Shown here piece by piece: positions 23,090-33,300 of a DNA stretch of 64,000 nt (positions are counted from its first letter, which is position 1; the number at the start of each line of letters is the position of its first letter). Origin of the DNA: Ulva prolifera (lineage: Eukaryota; Chlorophyta; Ulvophyceae; Ulvales; Ulvaceae); NCBI GenBank assembly GCA_023078555.1, contig CM041200.1, positions 310,001 to 374,000 on the forward strand. The letters are read 5' to 3'. The notes below the pieces were generated by a model. The model was not told the DNA's origin. It saw only the letters and a program-made list of their open reading frames with translations, and did not search any database. The position numbers and the translations under genes are program-made.

Positions 23090-23765
23090 TGTCATGATCT
23101 TACAAAGGCCCTGAACCAGGATGGTTCCAAGGCAGCTAGGCATGTGAGTGGCCTAGACAACACAAGCTTATGAGCTCTAGTAATAGGGAGTAAGCTGAAC
23201 TGACTGTCACCATGCGAATTGATGCAGTCTTAAGTGCTAATACAATGCCCTCAAGTACCTATGAGAACGCCAGTCTTGCTTGATCCTGTCTTGGTACTAC
23301 TTGACTTGAGCTCGAATCTTGTATCTTGATATCTTAATTAGTTTGAATGCACCATCTTACACTCCCTTTCAACACTGCTCCGCACTGAGGCCTTTGCTTC
23401 CTCCTACATGCCCACAACTCAGAACACTGCCTATTCTTCACTGTCAGCTCGGCACGTCACAACATAGAGGCCGTTCATCCCGATGCAATTGATAGTATTT
23501 TAATTTCGTTTTCAGCCCCAATCGGCCGAGCTTCCTCAAGGATGAGAAGGCTTATGAGCACTGCAACTACATCAAGCAGTGCAGAGACAAGCGTGCATCA
23601 GAGCTGATGGCACGGCTGAGCGCACAGTCACGCATGCATGCATGTGCAGACGGATGCACGCAGCGTGAGTGCATTTGCGCGCAGCTGCGCTGGCTCGAGC
23701 AATGCTAGCAACGAGCATGGCTCAGGTACATAGCTAGGCCACGACATTCATGCCATGCTCTTACA
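23090..23765 (-). repeat. Left arm (inverted LTR-like repeat)
   Basis: The 676-bp arm starts TGTCATGATC and ends CTCTTACA on the plus strand. It begins 12 bp after the E-Syt stop codon. It contains a 63-codon open stretch (23517-23708) preceded by TTTTCAG, which is unusual for an LTR. Confidence 0.88.
23517..23708 (+). other. Open stretch inside the left arm, possible captured exon
   Basis: Sixty-three codons are followed by TAG and preceded by an acceptor-like TTTTCAG. The peptide begins PNRPSFLKDEKAYEHCNYIK and is rich in charged residues and cysteine. I do not recognise it. The mirror copy lies at 26094-26285 on the minus strand. It could be a captured host terminal exon or chance. Confidence 0.3.
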
Positions 23766-26011
23766 AAGGCGCCGAGGATCCTGCAGATCCGGACTCTGCA
23801 GAGAAAGAGTATGTCATAGCGTACTCTAGCAGATCTCTGAACCAAGCTGAGAGCCATTATGCTCCCACGGAAGGAGAGTGCCTGGCCCTTGTATGGGCCA
23901 CCAGAAAATTCAGACCGTATTTACACGGCTACAAATTTCGTGTTCGCACTGACCACGCGGCCTTGAAATGGTTGTCCACGGCTCGCTTCGAAAATTCTAA
24001 GCTAGAGCGATGGGCGATGCGCTTGCAAGAATTCGACTATGAAGTTGAGTACCTGCCGGGAGATCAAAATGTTGTGGCCGACCACCTGTCGAGACACTAC
24101 TCCCACATGGAAGCGGGCAGCGTGACCGCAGTTGCTGGTCACCTGGCCTTTGCTACCGAGGGCCGCGTTCTTGATATTGAAGACGAGGGCCATGATGTGT
24201 TCGATCCCCAGTCATGGTGCATGCATAGCTTGCAAGAGCTGTGGTCATCGGGCGACACGCAAGCAAAGAACAAGCAACCCTGCACCATTTGTGGTGCTGC
24301 AGAGGGTTACGCTCACATGGTGTTATGCGATACCTGCAACCGGCCATACCACCTGCAGTGTATGCACCCCCGACGGTCTGTGGTACCCGATGGAGCGTGG
24401 CACTGCCATCAATGCGATGAAGCGTATTCCAACATCGACGAACTCCGCCGCAGCGACCCGATCTTGTTTGCGCGGCGTGGAGATCCGCACCACCCAGATC
24501 TAGCGGATTTGGTACGTGCGTATGTTGAGCGACAGGAGCGGGCAGTGGTCGAGTCCTTGAACTGCCATGCATCAAGCGGTGGCCGCGCCCCGGAAGCAGC
24601 GTCGCAGCACGCGCGTGCTGCGGCGGAAGCAGTGTTCCACCCCGATATGCCCAAAGCGCTGAAACGCAAAGTCCATAAGAAGGCTGCCACCTTGCGATTG
24701 CATCCGACTCGCCCAGAATGGCTGCTCGAGCATACGCAATTGCGCACAGGCGACCGTTTGTGGCTAGCAGTGCCCCCTGTGGAATTCCGCTGGGGACTGA
24801 TTGGAGCGTATCATGATCGCATGGGACATGCCGGCGTGAGCCAAACACTGGCCGTGCTGCATCAGCACCACCATTGGCAAGGCATCAAGCTAGATGTAGC
24901 AGCTTATGTTGAACAGTGCCATGCTTGCCAAGTCAAGCGGTTGGAATTGCAACATGTGGCAGATGTGCAGCTTCCCCGCATGAGCAAGCCGTTCTGCCAT
25001 GTGCACATTGACCTGGCTGGCCCGTTTCCCCTCCGTGAGGTGAAAGCGGCGCCAGTGCGTGGCAAGGCAGGGCGCACCAAAGCCACCTTGTCCACGGCAC
25101 AGACCGGCCAAGGGTATGTGTGCCTAATGGTGGATTATTTCACAAAGGCAGCGGAATTCGCACCGCTGCGAGACAAGAGTGCCGACACAGTCGCTCGTGC
25201 CGTGCATGACTTCTGGTTCATGCGCTACGGCATCCCGGAATGGGTGACCACGGATAACGGGACAGAGTTTGCTGGAGCCTTCCGGCACCAGCTAGAACGG
25301 TTTGGCATTGACCACGTCCAGACCTCTGCGTACCATCCCCAATCCAACGGCGCCGTCGAGCGACTCGTGCGCACAATGAAGACCATGTTGGCGGCAAAAG
25401 TTGCCGGTGCCATCCATGATTGGCCCGCGCTGCTTCCGCAGACACGCATGGAATACATGCAACGCCGGCATACAGTGACCGGTTATGCGCCGAATGAGTT
25501 GGTGATGGCACACCGCCTCCGGCTGCCGCCTCCGGTGGGCGCGCGCGATGCGCACCCCCACATGGCAGCCGTCGAGATTTCTGCCATGCCCGAGGACGAT
25601 TATGTGCGTGAGCGCGACGCCCGCGCAGAGCGTGTGGCTACGCGCGTATACGATCGCATCCTCCGTTCGCAGCAACGTAATGCTGACAGGCAAGCCCACC
25701 TTCTGGCCGTTCGCAAGCCTAGGAGGGGGAGGAAATTGCAAGCTGGAGACCTTGCTTATGTCCTAGAACGCGGACTGGGCAAGAAAAATGCGGTCACAGG
25801 CCCATTTGTTGTCGAAAGCATATCTAAAAATCAGGCTTTCCTGCGTTCAACGCGCCAAGTGCCAGGTCAGGAAGTGCGCCACTTTCCAATACACTTAGAA
25901 CTTGTGGCCCGATGCCCGACTGTGACGGACGTGTTAGAGAAGCTCTTGCACGCCGCAGGCATGTCGATGCGGCCACCGCCCGAACACGCGGCGGCGCAGC
26001 TCACGAGCTAG
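23750..26011 (+). CDS. Gypsy-type RNase H, PHD finger and integrase protein
   Basis: This is a 753-codon open frame. Residues about 20-120 match the later part of a Ty3/gypsy RNase H (IAYSSRSLNQAE, YAPTEGECLALVWA, TDHAALKW, VADHLSRH). A C4HC3 PHD finger follows at about 177-227 (CTICGAAEGYAHMVLCDTCN, then WHCHQC). The integrase H2C2 zinc region (H-x3-H, CHAC) is at about 350-395. The DDE core has HIDLAGP, TTDNGTEF and GAVERLVRTM, and a GPF motif (TGPFVVESI) near residue 685 marks it as a gypsy-lineage integrase. The first codons overlap the left arm. PHD fingers read histone tails, so the domain may have steered integration (inference). The frame itself looks open throughout. Confidence 0.85.
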   Translation: MPCSYKGAEDPADPDSAEKEYVIAYSSRSLNQAESHYAPTEGECLALVWATRKFRPYLHGYKFRVRTDHAALKWLSTARFENSKLERWAMRLQEFDYEVEYLPGDQNVVADHLSRHYSHMEAGSVTAVAGHLAFATEGRVLDIEDEGHDVFDPQSWCMHSLQELWSSGDTQAKNKQPCTICGAAEGYAHMVLCDTCNRPYHLQCMHPRRSVVPDGAWHCHQCDEAYSNIDELRRSDPILFARRGDPHHPDLADLVRAYVERQERAVVESLNCHASSGGRAPEAASQHARAAAEAVFHPDMPKALKRKVHKKAATLRLHPTRPEWLLEHTQLRTGDRLWLAVPPVEFRWGLIGAYHDRMGHAGVSQTLAVLHQHHHWQGIKLDVAAYVEQCHACQVKRLELQHVADVQLPRMSKPFCHVHIDLAGPFPLREVKAAPVRGKAGRTKATLSTAQTGQGYVCLMVDYFTKAAEFAPLRDKSADTVARAVHDFWFMRYGIPEWVTTDNGTEFAGAFRHQLERFGIDHVQTSAYHPQSNGAVERLVRTMKTMLAAKVAGAIHDWPALLPQTRMEYMQRRHTVTGYAPNELVMAHRLRLPPPVGARDAHPHMAAVEISAMPEDDYVRERDARAERVATRVYDRILRSQQRNADRQAHLLAVRKPRRGRKLQAGDLAYVLERGLGKKNAVTGPFVVESISKNQAFLRSTRQVPGQEVRHFPIHLELVARCPTVTDVLEKLLHAAGMSMRPPPEHAAAQLTS

Positions 26012-26036
26012 CGCACGCTGGCCCCATCGGCGCCTT

Positions 26037-26712
26037 TGTAAGAGCATGACATGAATGTCGTGGCCTAGCTATGTACCTGAGCCATGCTCGTTGCTAGCAT
26101 TGCTCGAGCCAGCGCAGCTGCGCGCAAATGCACTCACGCTGCGTGCATCCGTCTGCACATGCATGCATGCGTGACTGTGCGCTCAGCCGTGCCATCAGCT
26201 CTGATGCACGCTTGTCTCTGCACTGCTTGATGTAGTTGCAGTGCTCATAAGCCTTCTCATCCTTGAGGAAGCTCGGCCGATTGGGGCTGAGAACGAAATT
26301 AAAATACTATCAATTGCATCGGGATGAACGGCCTCTATGTTGTGACGTGCCGAGCTGACAGTGAAGAATAGACAGTGTTCTGAGTTGTGGGCATGTAGGA
26401 GGAAGCAAAGGCCTCGGTGCGGAGCAGTGTTGAAAGGGAGTGTAAGATGGTGCATTCAAACTAATTAAGATATCAAGATACAAGATTCGAGCTCAAGTCA
26501 AGTAGTACCAAGACAGGATCAAGCAAGACTGGCGTTCTCATAGGTACTTGAGGGCATTGTATTAGCACTTAAGACTGCATCAATTCGCATGGTGACAGTC
26601 AGTTCAGCTTACTCCCTATTACTAGAGCTCATAAGCTTGTGTTGTCTAGGCCACTCACATGCCTAGCTGCCTTGGAACCATCCTGGTTCAGGGCCTTTGT
26701 AAGATCATGACA
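26037..26712 (+). repeat. Right arm (inverted LTR-like repeat)
   Basis: This is the reverse complement of 23090-23765. It starts TGTAAGAGCATGACA and ends TGTAAGATCATGACA, so each arm also carries near-identical 15-bp direct repeats at its two ends. It ends 58 bp before the VPS13 stop codon (26771-26773). Confidence 0.88.
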
Positions 26713-26770
26713 ACAGGCAACACCAACACTGGTTCTTCTATTCAAATATGCAACCTAGAACTCCTGTCAC

Positions 26771-29700
26771 TCAGTGCTCTTCTTCAGCCACTAGAGCAAC
26801 CAGACTCTCATCAATGTCATAAACAGTTGGTTTTGTGTCCGAGTGAGACCGCACAGCCCAGAACGTTTCGCTGGGCGAATCGACATTCCAGCATGAAATC
26901 CGCCAGCCCATCTCATCTGAGCTGCTGCACCGCCATGTTGGAGTGTTCCAGCATGCGGCCTGCGTGACGAGATCCTGCAGCACTGCACTGTGAACAGCGC
27001 AGCATAGTGAGAAGTAGTGTCAGGACATCTTCTAAATTCCTTATCATCGAACACGGCTCACATACAGCAACAAATTGTTGACGCACCATTCGAATGCAAG
27101 CCATGGCGGAGTTCGGTGGGGGGTTCAAGCCCTTGGAGGCGACGCATCCTACTGTACGGTACCCTTCAGGTGGCTGGCCACGCCAGATCGTTATGCCTGT
27201 GCCACTGAAATCTCGCCAGACTAGTTGGTAGTGCAGAGGGTGCACAAACGGGGACGCTTCACGGCCCTTGCTGTGCTGGTTACCAAGGTACATTGCCACT
27301 GGGTGAGTCGGCGGCTCACGGCCCTTGCGGAGTACGTCGCCGAGGCTACAGTAGCGGGGGGCACCATATGGCCGCCAGATTGATGCCTCATCGTTCGTGT
27401 GGTCGCTGCGCGAGGTCGTGCACACGAGGCGCCATTCCATGCTTGGCATCTTGAACGGCAGTGCTTGGCCCTGCATAACATCTTCGGAGATCGTAGCTGC
27501 CCCATCAAAGCGGGCAAGCCACACCACCTAGCCCCAGAAGCCCTGTGTCATGGCCACATTCACAATGAAGACCAGAGTGCTGCGTAACCGATGGACATGC
27601 TGTTTCAAAAGCATGCAAGTAAATGGTGTTGGGTGGCTCGTCGCAGAAACCAACCTCTCGCAACAGAGGCCATGCCTGCTCTGCGCCCGGCAATGCGCAC
27701 TGCGCTGCCCGTGAAGTGCACAACGAGATGAAAAACTTCGGAGCACCCAAGGTTGCATGGCGAGAAGCACCTGTTCCAGTGGGGTAGCTGCGTCCTCGAT
27801 GCTGGTGCCGTTCAGCTTGGTGTTCATAATGCGCACATGCAGCATTGAAACAAGCTGGCGCTGCACAGCTTGCAGCAGGTGCTGCGCCTGTGATGGCGAA
27901 GCACATTTGACGTCATATGGCGGAGCAGGCATGCGCGTGTGAAGATTCACATGGTCAGCAGGGCTGCCGGGCTTGCCTCGCAGCTCAGGCGCAAGCACCT
28001 CCCCCCATTGCAGCGACCAGACCACCTCACCTGCAACAGGCCGCACGCTGATGACCAGGAAGCACGATGAGGCATGTACAAGCATCATGTCGCAACACAT
28101 GTGGTTTTGTTGTGTGTTCATTGACACAGTCACTACAAAACACTTGCGGGTCAGTGGTGGCACATGCGAGATGCCAGCCAGCATCTGGGCAAGGCACACC
28201 TGGCTCAAGGCCTTGTACTGGGCCTGTGACAGATGGCTGATGGAGCTGCTGATATATTGCAACGAATGCAGGCGCCCGCAGCAACAAAATGCCTGAGTTT
28301 GTCAGCAGAGCGACGTGACTGCTCGGAAGGACAAAGTACGAGTCCAGCTGTCCCTCGCTCGTCGTACGCGATTTGCGCCGGAGATTCCGCCGACGCCGTG
28401 AAGAGAAGCGTTGCGTTGTCACGCCAGGGGATATTGCAGTGAGCTTCAGCAGACCATGTGCGAGTGAACGCTCAAAATCAAACGGGATCACCGCGCCCGT
28501 AGGTGACACTGCACGCTGCGTGCGCCGGCGCACCATGCCGGCTGTGCTGCTGGTGCCCTGCAGCGCGGTCGTGATAGACGCGTTTACGCCCTGCATGGTC
28601 GATGCGCCGAGGTCCATCGCCCCAGCGAGAGGCATTGCAACCACCCCAGCAAGGCCGTGCCCGAGCCCCTTCATGAACCCTGTTGCGCCGTCCTTTGCGC
28701 CCTCCAGCGGCTGTTGGTACACGCCCTTAAGCCCCTTGAACAACCCCTTTGCCACGCTTGCAGCACCTTTGCTGACTCCCTCGGTGATGTTTGCGACTGG
28801 CGCACTTGACAAGGATTCCGCACGGGACACCCCGGCAACCATCTTCAGTCCCGAGCTTACTGCACTGAGCCCCTGGCCGACAGCCGACGTGCCGAAGTAG
28901 CCGAGGTAACTGTAGAGTAATGAGAAGCCTATGTTCACAACCTCGGCACGGAGCTGGTCCTCGATGATAGCCCACAGCTGAGACGCCCGCATGCTCACGC
29001 CACTCACCTCACGCGCCTCAAGCTTGATCTTGACGCTGTCAAGCGCCTCTGGCAGCATGGAAAGCGCGGCTGCAGAGACAAACAGGTGGGCGTCACGGGG
29101 GCGCGCACGCGGCTCGGAGCGCAGGTACAGCGTACCATCCACGCTGCCGAGGCTCAGCAGGCCGATAATGAGCATCGCATCGACAGAAGGCGTGGAAGGC
29201 GAAGGGGCTGGGCCGACCGGGGCGATTGTGGGGTCAACAGCCATGCTGAGGACGTCCAGAGGAAGCTTACGGACAACGGACAAGAGGCGCCAGCAGGCAG
29301 TCTCTGAGACAGCAAGCTGCAGGCGGCATGGGATGTCCAGCGTCATGTACGGCATGCGCCGCCGTCCGCCTGTGGCGCTGGTTTCAATTAGCATGTGGAA
29401 CTCGAGCACGGGGCTGCTGCTTGAAGGGACACACAGCATGACGGGGAATGGAGTTCCCCATAATTGGTCATCCACCTGTACACGCGTGTGCTCAGAAAAC
29501 GTGAAAGCAGCTAGATGGCACTTTTACAAGATTTCGGAGGCACCATGGTGCAAGATTGCAGATCATGATTCTAGCACTGCAAGGCGTCAGACTAGCAGAT
29601 GGATGTCAGAATGCCTGGTAGGACGGGAGGGGTACCTGAACGTGGCCAATCGTGACAGAGGCACGGGTGAAGCGGGCAGCGGCGCCGACGTTGAGTTCGG

Positions 29701-30300
29701 AGCATGCATGAAAGCTGGTTGCATACAGCATAAGCAGCTCCTCCGGCACATGGTCCACGAAGCTGATGTCTACGGCTGCGAGCGAGAGAGTGGCACGGAG
29801 CGCAGGCGGAGCACGCCGATGCAGCTGAGTGGACACCCGTCGCTCCGATAGCCGAGGCAGAGGCTGAGTCAGCTCTGAGATGACCAGCGTGTTGTCCAGA
29901 CCCGTAGTTCCGAGCCGGCCTGAGCCACCTGCTGCTGCACAGCGTGCTACCACCGCCTGTCATTGTCTGCTACACTCATGCCCATCTGACAATGTAAAGG
30001 AACGCGACATGGCCAAAGCAACCCAGTGCATACGACCTTGGTAGTCACAACCTTGGACAAGCAGGAGACAGGGGAGCGCACATGGCCCTGCAATGTGCGA
30101 GATACCATTGGCCTCCAGCACACCGTCAAACAGGCTGTGCACGTGCAGAAGGTACTCGCGATGCTCGCCCGCGCCCCGCACCACGAGATGCGTCAGCTCG
30201 GAGGTGTCTGCAACTAGGCTGTGCTGTTGGTCGCGCTCCAGTGTTATGCGCACTATAGCATCTGGATTGTCAGCTCTCGCCACCTCCAATCGCTTTGGCC
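26771..30300 (-). other. VPS13: VPS13 segment 4: exons 28-33, ATG2_C helices and C-terminal PH-like domain
   Basis: Exons: 30300-30052, 29934-29636, 29475-28293, 28132-27771 (or from 28030), 27470-27055 and 26921-26771. Exon 29 has the conserved ISFVDHVPEELLMLY. Exon 30 has IEDQLRAEVVNIGF and the amphipathic helices GLKGVYQQPLEGAKDGATGF and LGHGLAGVVAMPLAGAMDLG, which resemble ATG2_C. Exon 31 is the PH-like domain (GEVVWSLQWGEVLAPEL). Exon 32 carries two more modules, ASIWRPYGAPRYCSLG and ITIWRGQPPEGYRTVG, and exon 33 ends with VAEEEH and stop. The exon 30 donor appears to be GC (CTCAG/GCATTT), the only in-phase choice that keeps the last strand. These C-terminal parts target VPS13 to membranes. 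Confidence 0.8.
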
Positions 30301-33300
30301 CTGCACCGGCACGTCACCATCATTGTTCCGCGGTAATGCATTATTAGGGCAGGCTATCAGCGTGTCGTGGCACGATGGACTGGATTGCCGCCAAAAGTCC
30401 CATGAGCCCTCCCCGCGGACTCAAAGACCCTATTGCCGCAAGAATCAAAAGAGCTAGCCCACACTGATTTCCAGGTTCGACTCAATATTACCACAAATAC
30501 ACTTGATGTCAGCGGAAACGACTCATAAACGCATGCGTTGTTACTGTATCCACTGCACCTGTATTGTTGTGACGTGTCGCAGGGGAATATGGTCAAGATG
30601 ATTATGTCAGATTCGCACCCGCGGGATGCGCCCATGCGTATCCAATGGACGAGGTTGGAGGTAACAAGCGCCATTGCTCAGCTGTGTTGTGCTGGCGGTA
30701 CACAAAGGCCTCATTTGTACGATTCTGCAGAAGGTATGGCGCCTGGCAGCCGACAGTGTGCAGGATGACGTGCAGGCACCCCGGGCTGTGCACCTGCATG
30801 CTTACCCGCAGCACTGCAGCGACCTCGTCCTCATGCCCATGATTCAGTACTGCAGAGCGCCTCAGCAGCGCCTTGTTGGGGCCAGCTGACGCGAAACTGG
30901 GCTGCCTTGAATTCTCTGAGCTGGAAGCCTGCAGCTCTGGCAGGGCCCCAGCTTCTGGCAGCCCAGCAGAGGTGCTGCTCTGGACTGGCATGGGCATAGG
31001 GATGTACAGCTCTGGTGTGCCTGGGTAGTTGACCGTCAACGGCGGGGACCATGCAGCATGATCGCCATCACTCAGCATGGAGATGGCGAAAGTGCGGCTC
31101 TGCTTCCGGCCAAAATTCAACGGCACACCTGCAGGCATCCAGGCGAGGTATGCTTCAAGTTCTCCGTTAAGTAGCCAGATCAAGCGTTTATGAGCAGGTC
31201 GGACAGTGTGGGGCAGAGAATTTATGTGACGCAAAGCTGGAGGCAGGCGCACCGACGACTCCAGCAGGAAGAAGCCTTTCGGACGCGGTGCCTGTGATCT
31301 CTGGGAGTGGTGACGCAAGCAGGAGCTCGCCATGCGACTGTGCAGTCAGCATGATCCCGCTGCCACTGGGTGTGGAGCTGGGGCGTGCTGGGAAGACGTG
31401 CTTCAGCTTCAGAGGAATGCCGGTGCGGTTTGTGATCGCAATGTGTGGTGTCAGCTGCAAGATCTTGCACCTCTGGAACGGAGCCGGGGCCGCCTGCACC
31501 ACACATTGACATCTGTGAATATATATAGGGGTCCATGTAGGCTGACGACCATCATCACATGCCTTGCCCTGAACGCAGGATCTGAATCGCCTGTGGAGGC
31601 TGAGTGTTTGTGAGTGGGAGGTTCACACCTGGAGGTGCGCGACAATATCCAGGACCATTCCATTCTCGGGAACGTTGGCACGCAGAAGCACCGGCCGGCC
31701 ATCACGCAGGCTCTCGCTTGCAACTGCGACTGGGTCCTCCGCCGAGCCCGCAAATTCGCCAGGAGCTGACAACACAAGCCCAGGGCTCCATGCGGACCCA
31801 ATAGCATGCACAAACAGCGCCACCTCCAACCCCTTCTTCTGTGACTGCCCCACAGAGTAGGAAAGGAGCTCGCATGCTCCCGGGAGCACCTGGCAGTGCG
31901 ATGATGGGCTCACTGGTGCCACACCCCCGCCATGCAGCTTGGAGCACTCGATCGTGTCCAATCTGAGGGGGGCTGCGATGTGAGCCTCTCCCGGATTTGC
32001 GGTCCGACGCCCCTTTTCTGAGCCGTAAGCCATCTGTCTGGCGGTGGCCTGAGGTGGCGCACTCTGCGGAATCTGGCGTTCCACAAGCGCAGTGCTAACA
32101 AGCACTTGAGTAAGGTTAACGACCCAGTACGGAACAAAGAGTCGTACAAGCATGGAGCAGCCCATCGCTATCTCTGCTCCAGGATCCAGCTTCCTTGTCG
32201 GCTCAACTTCTTCCAGAACTAGGTCGAGCTCACGCTCAATGTGAACGTGCAAGGTGGTCTTTGTGTTGCCATTAGATAGAGGAAGCGTGGTGGGCAGCGC
32301 TTGGTGTCCACCTACCCCTGCAGAGGGGCTAGAGTATCCCGCTGAGAGCATTGCAGCTGTGGGGCTGGACCATTGATATCCCAGTGGCACAAACTTCAGA
32401 CTCACCTGCACATGTCAATCATTGCAGCAGTTGGTCCATGACTTCTGCATTGCAAGTGGGCGGGGTGCACATGCACATGCCTCCACCACAATGTGCTACC
32501 ATCGCCCCGTGACATTGTATGCTCTAAGCAACAAATCAGACCATAATAGCACCTGTTTGCAGCGTGGTAGGAGTGCCATACCTGCGTGCGCACATCAGTG
32601 GCATACACCGCCACTTTCTTACCAGCCGCAACAACACCTGTTTGCCGGGCAACATTTGCTGACCCTGACATACTGGGCAGCTCATACATGATGTACTCGG
32701 CCGGGACTGGCAGCAAATTTTGCAAGGCCAAGGGAGCTGACAGCGTGATGGTCCAGTCCGTCTCTGACGGCCCCGCATTGTCTATTCGGCGTGTGTCGAT
32801 GGAGAGGCTCAAGAATACATCGCCATTCTGTAGGTCTGCAAGATTACACTGTGGCTGTGGAGGGGCGGTTGCTGTGTCCGCTGTTTCTGCTGGTAGTGTC
32901 TTGCACATCGGTTCAACGGGACTCGAGAGTTTCGCACAACGGAGCAGCCGGTTTGTTGTCTGGTCGAGCGCGTCAATGTTCAAAAGGAGGGTGTGTGCAC
33001 CATTGCTTGCGCCCAGAGACCATGCATGTACGCAGGGGGGTCCACAATCACCTGTGCCATTTCCATCATGCGTCTGCAAATTACGCGGACGGACCTTGAG
33101 CTCCGCTGATACCTCAAGAACCGCAAGAGGTATCATCATGTACCCACCAGGTGACAGCGCGCCCAGAGACACGAGACAATCGGACGGCGGAACCGGCGCG
33201 GCCTGATGTGCCCTACTGGAAGAGGCATGCATGGCGGGAGTGGAGGAGGGGTCGCGGCAGCGCTGCCTCACCCACCGGCGGCGCCTGACAAAGTGTGCCA

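Larger units (their letters stand above)
23090..26712 (+). mobile_element. Gypsy-type (Ty3) element between 676-bp arms in inverted orientation
   Basis: Two 676-bp arms (23090-23765 and 26037-26712) are reverse complements with only about four differences (about 99.4% identical). Between them is one open frame with gypsy RNase H, a PHD finger and integrase. No gag, protease or reverse transcriptase is visible, so it is not a whole LTR retrotransposon. Both arms have TG...CA ends, as LTRs do, but normal LTRs are direct, not inverted. The inverted repeat continues about 10 bp inward (AAGGCGCCGA). No clear target-site duplication was found (outer flanks GACCG and ACAGG). It fills the tiny gap between two convergent host genes. 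High arm identity suggests recent insertion or gene conversion. A Ginger-like integrase DNA transposon is the main alternative. Confidence 0.82.

Noticed and set aside
23090-26712. Classic Ginger DNA transposon
   Set aside because: Ginger elements have shorter TIRs, CCGG/CCGT-type target duplications and no RNase H; the RNase H portion and 676-bp arms do not fit, although the comparison remains useful.
23090-26712. DIRS-type element, because of the inverted terminal repeats
   Set aside because: DIRS elements use a tyrosine recombinase; this one has a DDE integrase with a gypsy GPF motif.
28373-29851. Long plus-strand frames at 28373-28900 and 28991-29851
   Set aside because: They are antisense to VPS13 exons 29-30, whose minus-strand translation carries the conserved ATG2_C helices.
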